The notes under the pieces are model-generated. The model did no database searches. It was not told the DNA's origin and saw only the letters and a program-made list of their open reading frames with translations. This document shows positions 35,905 through 43,982 of a DNA stretch of 64,000 nt, piece after piece. The position numbers and the translations under genes were made by a program. Within the stretch, counting starts at the first letter, position 1. Each line of letters begins with the position of its first letter. The stretch comes from a virus: IMG/VR virus record IMGVR_UViG_3300042391_000634, positions 248,001 through 312,000 of that record; one strand, written 5' to 3'.

Positions 35905-35906
35905 CA

Positions 35907-36596
35907 ATGTCGTACTTAATAAACGATAATCTTATATGGATAATTACACCCAAATGTGCTAGCAATTCAATAGAAACAGCCCTATTAAATTCAAATTTAA
36001 AGTTAAAAACGTATAACGATACGTTAGATCCAAAATCACATATACATATACCTTTAAATGATTCATTAAATTATTTTGGTAATAAAGAAACTGTATGCAT
36101 TACCAGAGATTGGTTTGGAAAATGGTTAAGTGCATTGAATTTTATTTGGGACATAATTGAATTTTATTGGGGGTTTACACCTATTTGTAAATGGGAAGAT
36201 ATTGATAATGATTTCATATATAATACATTCGATACGGAATTTTTGAATCATTTACATTGGATAAATGATGAGGGATATGAAAAATGTATAATTAAATTAT
36301 TAAAAATTAATCAGGACGAAATTAATAACATACCAAAAAATTTACCACCAGTAGTTATGGTTTTAATTTCTGAAAAATACTATAAAAGTAATCAAAAATG
36401 TACGTATGAATTTGATATTAAAGAGTTAGATAAATTTGTTAAATTTATTGAAGATAGGTTTGGTGAAAAAATACAATTAGATAATTTAAACACATCGACG
36501 AAAAGACCAAATAAAATAATAATAAACGATGAGTTAAAATCTTTTGTTTGGGAAAAATTTGAAAAACCATTTGAAAAACGAAATCAATTAATTTAA
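35907..36596 (+). CDS. Sulfotransferase-like protein
   Basis: The 229-residue protein has IWIITPKCASNSIETALLNS (11-30), equivalent to the 5'-phosphosulfate loop of sulfotransferases (xxPKxxSTS). It also has KETVCITRDWFGKWLSALNF, equivalent to the 3'-phosphate motif (RDPxxRxxSxY). Residue spacing of about 55 between them fits. It would move sulfate from PAPS to a hydroxyl of a glycan. An APS-kinase-like gene 4.3 kb upstream could supply PAPS. Catalytic His/Glu assignment is uncertain. Confidence 0.65.
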   Translation: MSYLINDNLIWIITPKCASNSIETALLNSNLKLKTYNDTLDPKSHIHIPLNDSLNYFGNKETVCITRDWFGKWLSALNFIWDIIEFYWGFTPICKWEDIDNDFIYNTFDTEFLNHLHWINDEGYEKCIIKLLKINQDEINNIPKNLPPVVMVLISEKYYKSNQKCTYEFDIKELDKFVKFIEDRFGEKIQLDNLNTSTKRPNKIIINDELKSFVWEKFEKPFEKRNQLI

Positions 36597-36597
36597 T

Positions 36598-37266
36598 ATG
36601 GCAACTCTTTGGACATTTGGAGATTCGTTTACTGCAGGTGATGGTTGTGTGCAAAATATAGCAATTAGGGATGGTGATTTTAAATATTATAATGAATATA
36701 AACAATCGGATAGTGATATATGGTCAAATATATTAAGTAAAACTATTGGATTTGAAGTAAAAAATATGGGAAAAAGTGGAGCAAGTAATGATTATATTTT
36801 AGATTCTATTATTGACAATTTTGATATGATAGAACCAAATGATGTGGTTATAATTGAAAAAACATTTTACCAAAGATTTGATATTCCTAAATCTGGTGGT
36901 GATATATTCCAAACAATTTATGCTGAGGGCATCTACCAACTTTCTATTGATTTAAAAATGAACAGATACTTTTGTGAAGATAAATTAGAAAGTGAAACAA
37001 TATTAAATTATGGTGTTTTATTTGCTGGTCATAAATTATTTAAACAAAGACACGATAAACGATTTAAATTTATAAAAACCCAATTGAATAACAAAGGAAA
37101 CAAAATATTAATGTGGGACGTATTGGATGTTTTAAATGGTAAATTTGAAACAATATCGGAACATACAAAAGGTAAAATAAAAGATTATCATTTTAGTTTT
37201 AATGGTCACAAAACATTTAGTGAACTTTTATTTAAAAAATTATACACCAAACCCGAATTAATTTAA
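36598..37266 (+). CDS. SGNH/GDSL hydrolase-like protein
   Basis: The 222-residue protein has LWTFGDSFTAGDGCV (canonical block I), KNMGKSGASNDYILDSI (block II), VVIIEKTFYQRFDI, and KDYHFSFNGHKTFSELLFKK (block V, Asp-x-His ... GH). It matches the copies at 26593 and 62283 in its LWTFGDS start. It lies between a sulfotransferase-like and a radical SAM gene, each junction 1 to 2 bases. Confidence 0.65.
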   Translation: MATLWTFGDSFTAGDGCVQNIAIRDGDFKYYNEYKQSDSDIWSNILSKTIGFEVKNMGKSGASNDYILDSIIDNFDMIEPNDVVIIEKTFYQRFDIPKSGGDIFQTIYAEGIYQLSIDLKMNRYFCEDKLESETILNYGVLFAGHKLFKQRHDKRFKFIKTQLNNKGNKILMWDVLDVLNGKFETISEHTKGKIKDYHFSFNGHKTFSELLFKKLYTKPELI

Positions 37267-38319
37267 ATGAACAATCAAGTTGAGTTAAAGAATTATTTTT
37301 GTAGTGTACCATTTACATCATTAGAAATACATAATAATGTTTGTTTTGTTTGTTGTCCATCTTGGTTACCAAACAAAGTGGAACTTAGTGAAATTCCTTT
37401 AAAAGATGTTTACAATAGTGAACCAATTATAGATATTAGAAATTCTATTTTAGACGGTTCGTTTAAATATTGTAGTAAAGAGCTTTGTCCTTATTTAAGT
37501 AAATTAGTAAACTTTGGAGTAACATCAGGACCCGTTACATTAAAATCACATTCAAATATTAATAGCCCTATTATAGAAAATAATACACCGAATGATTTAA
37601 TAATGAATTTTGACAGGACTTGTAATTACAAATGTCCATCATGTAGAGTAGATTTAATTGTTGAAAATAGTGAAGGAATACAAAGAGTTGAAAAAACAAT
37701 TGAAGATATTGACACATATTATTCAAAATATGTAAAAACTTTGTATATAACAGGATCAGGCGACCCATTTGTTTCAGTTGGATTTAGAAATTATCTAAGA
37801 AATTTTAATCCTAAAAAATACCCAAATTTATCATCAATACATTTTCACACCAACGCATCTATGTGGAATAAAGAAATGTGGGATAGTATGCCAAATGTAC
37901 ATAAATATGTTCATACGTGTGAAATTAGTATAGATGCCGGCACCAAAGATACTTACGAAAATAAAACGAGATTAGGTGGTAATTGGGAAAACTTATTAAA
38001 TAATTTAAAATTTATTAGCACTTTACCACATATGAATGTAAAAACGTCATTTGTTGTTCAAGATACAAATTATACTGAAATGGAAACCTTTTATAATTTA
38101 ATGTATTCTATATTTGGCAAAAGAGTAAATGTATTTTTTGGTAAGATAACTAATTGGGGAACATTTTCTGACGGTGAATTTAAATTAAAACAGGTATGGG
38201 ATACCGAACATCCAGAACACATGTTATTTAAAAAAGAATTTAATAAAATATGGAAAAATCAAAACCTTTTTCATAACTTATATGAATTCATAGACAATAC
38301 ACATACATCGTTGATATGA
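37267..38319 (+). CDS. Radical SAM protein (SPASM-like order)
   Basis: The 350-residue protein has an N-terminal Cys set (YFCSVPFTSLEIHNNVCFVC, then CPSWL, and CSKELCPYL). The SAM cluster motif is CNYKCPSC (C119, C123, C126), followed by LYITGSGDPFVSVGF in place of GGEP and EISIDAGTKDTYENKTRLGG (ribose strand). It is a different branch from the two twitch-type proteins at 6658 and 10229. The extra cysteines could hold an auxiliary cluster. Product unknown; peptide or sugar modification is plausible. Confidence 0.75.
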   Translation: MNNQVELKNYFCSVPFTSLEIHNNVCFVCCPSWLPNKVELSEIPLKDVYNSEPIIDIRNSILDGSFKYCSKELCPYLSKLVNFGVTSGPVTLKSHSNINSPIIENNTPNDLIMNFDRTCNYKCPSCRVDLIVENSEGIQRVEKTIEDIDTYYSKYVKTLYITGSGDPFVSVGFRNYLRNFNPKKYPNLSSIHFHTNASMWNKEMWDSMPNVHKYVHTCEISIDAGTKDTYENKTRLGGNWENLLNNLKFISTLPHMNVKTSFVVQDTNYTEMETFYNLMYSIFGKRVNVFFGKITNWGTFSDGEFKLKQVWDTEHPEHMLFKKEFNKIWKNQNLFHNLYEFIDNTHTSLI

Positions 38320-38336
38320 TAGTGAAATAAAAAATA

Positions 38337-39467
38337 ATGGAAGATAATATTTTAAATAAAAAAATAAATATAAATTTTATAGACGGACCTTTTGTTAAAA
38401 TAATAGAAGATACTACATTACATTATAAAATTGAATTTATTGATAGAGATGACAATAAAATTATTTTTGAAATAGATTTAATAAGTAATAAATGGGCCAA
38501 ATGTTCAAAAAAATACTTTGTAAATTGGTTAATTAAAATAAAAGGTATTGATAATGATTTTTATTATGAACATACTTTTGATTTAAACAAAAAAAGAGTT
38601 TTTGTTTTTTTAGAATCACACTTACTTGGAGATACCTTAGCTTGGATTGATCAAGTCGATAGATTTAGAATAAAAAATAAATGTGAGGTGATATGTGCAA
38701 CATCCCATAATAATATCTTCAAAGAACAATACCCCAATATTCAATTTACATCACCTACTTTACCTAAATCAAATGAGTCTGATTTTTATGCACTATATCG
38801 ATTAGGGGTTTGGCGTATTAATGATGTAATCGATATGGATAGACATAAAATTGATCCAAGAAAATTACCATTAATACAAGTTGGTTCTGATATTTTAGGA
38901 ATTAATTATAAAGAAACAAAACCAAAATTAGCAAACTTAGGTAAAACAAAACAAAAACTAGTTACAATAGGATTTCACGGTGGAGGACAATTTAAATATT
39001 GGAATAACCCGACAGGATGGCAAGAAGTTGTGAATTTTTTAAATTTAGAAGGATATGAGGTTAGATTATTATCAAATGAAGAAGATGGTTATATGGGTAA
39101 TCGGCCACCAAATGGTATAACTAAACAACCAAATGGACCATTAAGTGAAATAATTAAAGTTTTACAAGAATCTGTTTTATTTATCGGTATTAGTAGTGGT
39201 TTAAGTTGGTTATCTTGGGCGGCTGGAACACCAACAATAATAATATCGGGATTTACAGATATTCATTTAGAACCAATAAATGGAATAACAAGAATCATTA
39301 ATAAAGATGTATGTAATAGTTGTTGGTCTAAATATGAATTTAAACCTCATAATTGGTATTGGTGTCCTGTTTATGCCGGTACTGAAAATAGATTTGAGTG
39401 TTCTAAATCAATAACTGGTGAAGTGGTAATTAAAAAAGTAAAAAATTTAATTAATAATTTATCATGA
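38337..39467 (+). CDS. TibC-like (BAHT) O-heptosyltransferase
   Basis: The 376-residue protein matches bacterial autotransporter heptosyltransferases. The N-terminal part has FIDGPFVKIIEDTTLHYKIE and ISNKWAKCSKKYFVNWLIKI. The GT9-like core carries FLESHLLGDTLAWIDQVD, GFHGGGQFKYWNNPTGWQEV and LFIGISSGLSWLSWAAGTPT. The four-Cys metal finger runs VCNSCWSKYEF, WYWCPV and FECSKSIT. TibC-type enzymes transfer heptose from ADP-heptose to Ser of adhesins. The length is near the family's 400. A longer fused copy occurs at 43982. The target here may be a phage or host surface protein. Confidence 0.85.
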   Translation: MEDNILNKKININFIDGPFVKIIEDTTLHYKIEFIDRDDNKIIFEIDLISNKWAKCSKKYFVNWLIKIKGIDNDFYYEHTFDLNKKRVFVFLESHLLGDTLAWIDQVDRFRIKNKCEVICATSHNNIFKEQYPNIQFTSPTLPKSNESDFYALYRLGVWRINDVIDMDRHKIDPRKLPLIQVGSDILGINYKETKPKLANLGKTKQKLVTIGFHGGGQFKYWNNPTGWQEVVNFLNLEGYEVRLLSNEEDGYMGNRPPNGITKQPNGPLSEIIKVLQESVLFIGISSGLSWLSWAAGTPTIIISGFTDIHLEPINGITRIINKDVCNSCWSKYEFKPHNWYWCPVYAGTENRFECSKSITGEVVIKKVKNLINNLS

Positions 39468-39757
39468 TTTTAAAAGAAAAAATATTATTTAGTAAAGAGG
39501 AGTGTCAATCCATTATTTTTTATGGGGGCAATAATATTACAAATTGGGATATTAAAGATAGAAAATATCATTCACAGCCAATTACATATTCGTTGGGAAA
39601 CAAATGGTTATTTGATAAACTTAAAAAATTTTTTGAAGAACAACTAAACGCTCAAATAAAAAAAAATAAAGAAGTTATTCATTTTCATAAATTTGTAAAA
39701 GGTGATTGGTTTTTAGAAAACGAACATATAAAAATAGAAACAAATAAATTAATATGA
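39464..39757 (+). CDS. Short protein resembling the N-terminal part of PKHD-type dioxygenases
   Basis: The 97-residue protein opens LKEKILFSKEECQSIIFYGG, like the lead helix (xxLTKEEC) of the oxygenases at 33921 and 35010. It then has WLFDKLKKFFEEQLNAQIKK and VIHFHKFVKGDWFLENEHIK, which looks like the strand leading to the HxD site. The C-terminal jelly roll and metal ligands are not present, so it is far shorter than the family. It may be a reduced or regulatory form. It overlaps both neighbours by 4 bases. Confidence 0.5.
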   Translation: MILKEKILFSKEECQSIIFYGGNNITNWDIKDRKYHSQPITYSLGNKWLFDKLKKFFEEQLNAQIKKNKEVIHFHKFVKGDWFLENEHIKIETNKLI

Positions 39758-40557
39758 AACCATTAAAATATTGGAAAAATGACACATTTGAAATATCATC
39801 ATATCAATATAAATTGGAAGATAGGGTAAATAAAAAATATCCCACATCTGGTTCGGATAATAGTGGTAAATGTCTTTATACTTACAATGAACTTGGTTTT
39901 AGAGGTGATAGTATTAAGAAACAAGGGTTTAAAGTAATGTCATTAGGTTGTTCAGTTACCGAAGGTGTTGGTGTAAATGACAATCAAACGTGGTCATCAC
40001 AATTTGTAAATTTATTAACTAATGGGGTTGATATGAATTTTGGTACAGGAGGTAGAAGTAATGACTTTATTTCGAGATGCTTATTATCATATTATGATAT
40101 CATAAAACCAGATTTAGTTTTAGTTATGTATACTTCACCAACTAGAAGAGAATATTATACCGAAAATAATGGAGTTGAACCATTTGTGGTTGGTAGTAAA
40201 TGGGGTTGGTATGAACACCAAGAAGATGGTAGAAAGGCACATAAAATGTTATTTGAATTACAAAATGATAATGAAGATTTTATCAATTGGTATAAAAATC
40301 ATTTATTAATTAAATATTTTTTAGAGTCTAAAGGTTGTAATTGGTTATGGAATGGTTGGTTTGACATACCAAAAGAATATGAAGAATTTAATAGATTTGA
40401 TGGTGGTTATGAAAGATTTTTAGATTTAGGTGTAGATAATGGGCATCCAGGTCCAAACCACAATAAAACCTATGCACACAAACTACATGATTTTATAACA
40501 AAAAATTTCCCAAACTACATAAATAATTTACCGAAAAATAAGCAAAATTTGATTTGA
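39754..40557 (+). CDS. SGNH/GDSL hydrolase-like protein
   Basis: The 267-residue protein has an N-terminal extension (1-60) with YTYNELGFRGDS, a pattern seen before SGNH domains in cell-envelope proteins. FKVMSLGCSVTEGVGVND is block I, NFGTGGRSNDFISRCLLS block II, LVLVMYTSPTRREYY follows, and LGVDNGHPGPNHNKTYAHKL is block V (Asp-x-x-HPG). ATG at 39754 overlaps the previous stop. A promoter and the large fusion protein follow 30 bases on. Substrate unknown. Confidence 0.7.
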   Translation: MKPLKYWKNDTFEISSYQYKLEDRVNKKYPTSGSDNSGKCLYTYNELGFRGDSIKKQGFKVMSLGCSVTEGVGVNDNQTWSSQFVNLLTNGVDMNFGTGGRSNDFISRCLLSYYDIIKPDLVLVMYTSPTRREYYTENNGVEPFVVGSKWGWYEHQEDGRKAHKMLFELQNDNEDFINWYKNHLLIKYFLESKGCNWLWNGWFDIPKEYEEFNRFDGGYERFLDLGVDNGHPGPNHNKTYAHKLHDFITKNFPNYINNLPKNKQNLI

Positions 40558-40583
40558 TTTTCAATTTATTTTCATTATATTAT
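40553..40583 (+). promoter_or_regulatory. Bacteroidota-type promoter before 40588
   Basis: TTTG (40553-40556), 19 bases, TATATTAT (40576-40583), 4 bases to the ATG. Its geometry is the same as at 1989. It would start the transcript for the GT4/GT-A/FkbM fusion and the following two genes. Confidence 0.55.
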
Positions 40584-40587
40584 ACCA

Positions 40588-43323
40588 ATGAAAATACTTG
40601 CACACACATGTTTTATTGGAGTCACAGGATATGCTAATCACGCAAAGTCCTTTTTTTGTGCTCTGAACAAACACCACACCGTAAAAGTTAGAAATTCAAC
40701 CATAGGTGGTGGTTGGAAGGGAATGAATAACACCCCGCATGATAATGAACCTTACATCACAGATGAGATGAAGGATATGTTAATTCTTCAAACTCTTAAT
40801 AATTCGGACGGTAGTAGGTCGGATTACCCAATCTACGGATATAGCGGTGATTATAATACAGACGTTAATATTGTTTTGGTAGATACAAACAACCATTATT
40901 TCTATGACAATTATGTGGGGTATAATATTGCATATAACGTTTGGGAATCAACACGTTATCCCGATAATTTCTTTAAAAGATTACATTACTTTGACGAGGT
41001 ATGGGTACCAACACAATGGCAATTTGATTGTTTGGTTGAACAGGGTTATCCATCACATAAAATATCGATAGTCCCTGAGGGAGTTGATGTGGATACATTT
41101 AAACCGTTAACTAAGACACCAAAGAAGGACAAATTTAGGTTTTTACACTTTGGTAGATGGGATTATAGAAAAGGAACAACAGAGGTTTTAAGAGCGTTTA
41201 GTGAGACATTTAAAGATAGGGACGATGTGGAGTTAATTGCATCAGTTGAAAACCCTTATCCATTTGACGGACTTAAAACAACTGAAGATAGGGTTAAACA
41301 TCACAATATAGACACAACGAACATTAAATTTATAAAATTCACACCACAGGAAGAATATGTAAAATATTTGCAAGAGGGTGATGTGTTTGTTTCATGTGCT
41401 AGAAGTGAAGGTTGGAACTTACCTTTAATTGAGGCAATGGCATGTGGAACACCTTCAATTTATTCCGATTGGGGGGGACAATTACAATTTGCAGAAGGTA
41501 AAGGTGTACCAGTTGGAATTAAAGGATTGAGACCTGCAAATATTGAGCATAAAGAATGGCCAGGTGAATATTGTGAACCAGATTGGGATGATTTGAAGTG
41601 GAAGATGAGACAGGCGTACGATTATAACACGGCAATGTGGGTAAAGGCCGTTAGTGACGCAAAAGATATTCATGAAAAATTTAATTGGGATACGGTTGCA
41701 AAGGGAGCATGTGATATATTGGAAAGAAATAAAAAACCATTTGCGTTTGTAACTACCGGTAACTTAGGATACATGCCGGTGATTGAAAAGTTAGTTCAAT
41801 CATTATTAGAATTTTCTAAACGTAAGATTATAGTATATGGTATTGATTGTGAGGTTCCATTTGATTATCCAAATATTATTAAAAGAACGATAACAACACA
41901 AAAGATATCTGAACATGATAAATGGTATTGGAAACAAATGGCATGTATTGAATCCGTTAATGAAGGGTTTGATAACTATGTTTGGATGGATGGTGATGTT
42001 GTCGTTAATTACAACGTAGATAATATCAAATCTTATTTCAAAGAGATTGAAAACTATCCAATATCCGATATACATGTTCAAGAAGAATTCTTTGGTTGGT
42101 ATGATGATGGAACTAAATCACAATTATTTAATGAACGAGTTGCTGAAGATTGGGGAGTTCAAAAACAACAACCATATATGCATGTATGTATGTATGTTTA
42201 TAATAAAGAATGTAAATGGTGGTTTGAAGAGATCCTTAATCATTATGTGGAAGTAATGAAAGATGGTGGTAAAGACTACAAACGTTTATACCTATGGAAT
42301 GATGAAGGTATTGATAATGCAATGAGATGGAAATACAACTTTAAAAAACATTTACCACTATCTAATTTTGACACATCATCTTATGATGGTGATGACGGAA
42401 TGACAAATGAGACACAACATCATTTCTTAAAGTTTTGGAATGAAGAAGGACCACAAAATTTCAATAGAATATTTGGATATCAAGCAATACCAAAAGATAA
42501 GAATCAAATTCTTTATTTCCACGGTAATAAGAATGCACAGATGTCCGATTTTATGATGGACTTTATTAAGATGAAACGTGATAATAGTTTTTACAAATCA
42601 GAACAATTTTATACATCGTTAGATGTTAACACATATAAGTTAGAGAACTTAGGTGACATCAAAGATGTACCGGGAGGTACTATGGAAATTGCAGATAAGT
42701 ATGGATGGGCAAGAGCAATCTACCATGAAATTTTTAATTTACATGATTACTATAAAGGTGGTAATGAAAGAAGAATAAATGAAGGTGATATTGTGGTGGA
42801 CTTAGGTGGTAACATGGGTATCTTCAATAGGTGGGCATATCATCAAGGTGCGAGTAAAGTAATCTCATTTGAACCAGATAGACGATATTTTAAATTACTG
42901 TCACTTAACGCTGACCCACGTTCAGTATTATTCAACGCAGCCGCGGCACATGAAATTGGAGAATTGAATTTATATGAGAGTAGTCACTTAGGTGGGTCAA
43001 ATGTTTTTGGTGTTGAAGGTCAAGAAGGATATAGTGTTAAAACATATACTTTAAACTATCTTTTTGAAAGTGGTTTAATTGACCATATCGATTTTCTTAA
43101 GGTTGATATTGAAGGAGCAGAACATGCTGCATTTGCTGGTATCAGTGATGAGAACTTACAAAAAGTTAAAACCATCGCAATGGAATATCATCATAGTCAT
43201 TTTGAATACGATGAAGAATTAAGAACAAATTTTATAAATAAAATGAATGGATTAGGGTTCAATTCATATCTATTATTTATGGGTAATAATAACAGTTTAC
43301 AAATGATATATTTTTGGAAATGA
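40588..43323 (+). CDS. GT4 - GT-A - FkbM methyltransferase fusion
   Basis: The 911-residue protein has three enzymes. Residues 1-370 are a GT4 glycosyltransferase (FRFLHFGRWDYRKGTTEVLR, then SEGWNLPLIEAMACGTPSIY with E274 and E282 of the EX7E motif). Residues 385-650 are a GT-A-like domain (FAFVTTGNLGYMP, then NYVWMDGDVVVNYN with a DxD near 468, and a late YFHGNK). Residues 700-911 are an FkbM methyltransferase (DIVVDLGGNMGIFNRWAY near 737, VISFEPDRRYF, and HIDFLKVDIEGAEHAAF near 835). The chain would add two sugars and an O-methyl cap to one acceptor. The next gene's ATG overlaps the stop (ATGA). Confidence 0.8.
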   Translation: MKILAHTCFIGVTGYANHAKSFFCALNKHHTVKVRNSTIGGGWKGMNNTPHDNEPYITDEMKDMLILQTLNNSDGSRSDYPIYGYSGDYNTDVNIVLVDTNNHYFYDNYVGYNIAYNVWESTRYPDNFFKRLHYFDEVWVPTQWQFDCLVEQGYPSHKISIVPEGVDVDTFKPLTKTPKKDKFRFLHFGRWDYRKGTTEVLRAFSETFKDRDDVELIASVENPYPFDGLKTTEDRVKHHNIDTTNIKFIKFTPQEEYVKYLQEGDVFVSCARSEGWNLPLIEAMACGTPSIYSDWGGQLQFAEGKGVPVGIKGLRPANIEHKEWPGEYCEPDWDDLKWKMRQAYDYNTAMWVKAVSDAKDIHEKFNWDTVAKGACDILERNKKPFAFVTTGNLGYMPVIEKLVQSLLEFSKRKIIVYGIDCEVPFDYPNIIKRTITTQKISEHDKWYWKQMACIESVNEGFDNYVWMDGDVVVNYNVDNIKSYFKEIENYPISDIHVQEEFFGWYDDGTKSQLFNERVAEDWGVQKQQPYMHVCMYVYNKECKWWFEEILNHYVEVMKDGGKDYKRLYLWNDEGIDNAMRWKYNFKKHLPLSNFDTSSYDGDDGMTNETQHHFLKFWNEEGPQNFNRIFGYQAIPKDKNQILYFHGNKNAQMSDFMMDFIKMKRDNSFYKSEQFYTSLDVNTYKLENLGDIKDVPGGTMEIADKYGWARAIYHEIFNLHDYYKGGNERRINEGDIVVDLGGNMGIFNRWAYHQGASKVISFEPDRRYFKLLSLNADPRSVLFNAAAAHEIGELNLYESSHLGGSNVFGVEGQEGYSVKTYTLNYLFESGLIDHIDFLKVDIEGAEHAAFAGISDENLQKVKTIAMEYHHSHFEYDEELRTNFINKMNGLGFNSYLLFMGNNNSLQMIYFWK

Positions 43324-43982
43324 GTACATTAGATAATTTGGCAAAAGTGTATGGAACTGATAAGTCTTCCGACAATCACAATTATTGTGTTAAATATGAA
43401 AAGTATTTACCATTTAACAGATATGATAAATTAAACATATTGGAGATTGGTGTCTTAGATGGTAAGTCACTATTAACTTGGAAGGATTATTATTATCGTT
43501 CTAATATTTTAGGTATTGATATTAATGCTGATTGTAAAAAATACGAAGAGGAAAGAATTTCAGTTGAGATTGGATCACAAGCTGATAATGTTTTCTTGCT
43601 TGATATAATGAGAGAGTATGGACCATTTGATATAATATTAGATGATGGGTCACATATGAATGAACATGTTATTTATTCTTTTGAACATCTGTTTGAATCT
43701 ATTAAACCTGGTGGGGTTTATATAGTTGAAGATGTTGCAACATCCTATTTCCCTTGGTACGGTGGGGGTTTAAATGACCCTAAGAGTATGATGGAATACT
43801 TCAAGAAATTAACGGATGATATTAACTTTAGAGGTGTTGAGAACTTAGATGACCAAGCCGCAGTATGGGATCGACGAGAAGATAAACTAATACCGTATTC
43901 AAATAAAGTACAACCTGATTGTAGAACTGACATAGAGTCAATAACCTTCCTTAATGGAATAATTTTAATAAGAAAAAGATAA
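43320..43982 (+). CDS. Class I SAM methyltransferase (macrocin-OMT/MycE-like)
   Basis: The 220-residue protein has LDNLAKVYGTDKSSDNHNYC, then LNILEIGVLDGKSLLTWKDY (motif I), NILGIDINADC, PFDIILDDGSHMNEHVIYSF (metal-type Asp-Asp-Gly-Ser-His) and VYIVEDVATSY. The YGTDKS-x4-Y opening and the DDGSH motif are seen in MycE/macrocin O-methyltransferases, which methylate deoxysugars. I use the ATG at 43320, in an ATGA overlap with the preceding stop, and not the TTG 6 bases earlier. Sugar acceptor is inferred. Confidence 0.75.
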   Translation: MSTLDNLAKVYGTDKSSDNHNYCVKYEKYLPFNRYDKLNILEIGVLDGKSLLTWKDYYYRSNILGIDINADCKKYEEERISVEIGSQADNVFLLDIMREYGPFDIILDDGSHMNEHVIYSFEHLFESIKPGGVYIVEDVATSYFPWYGGGLNDPKSMMEYFKKLTDDINFRGVENLDDQAAVWDRREDKLIPYSNKVQPDCRTDIESITFLNGIILIRKR

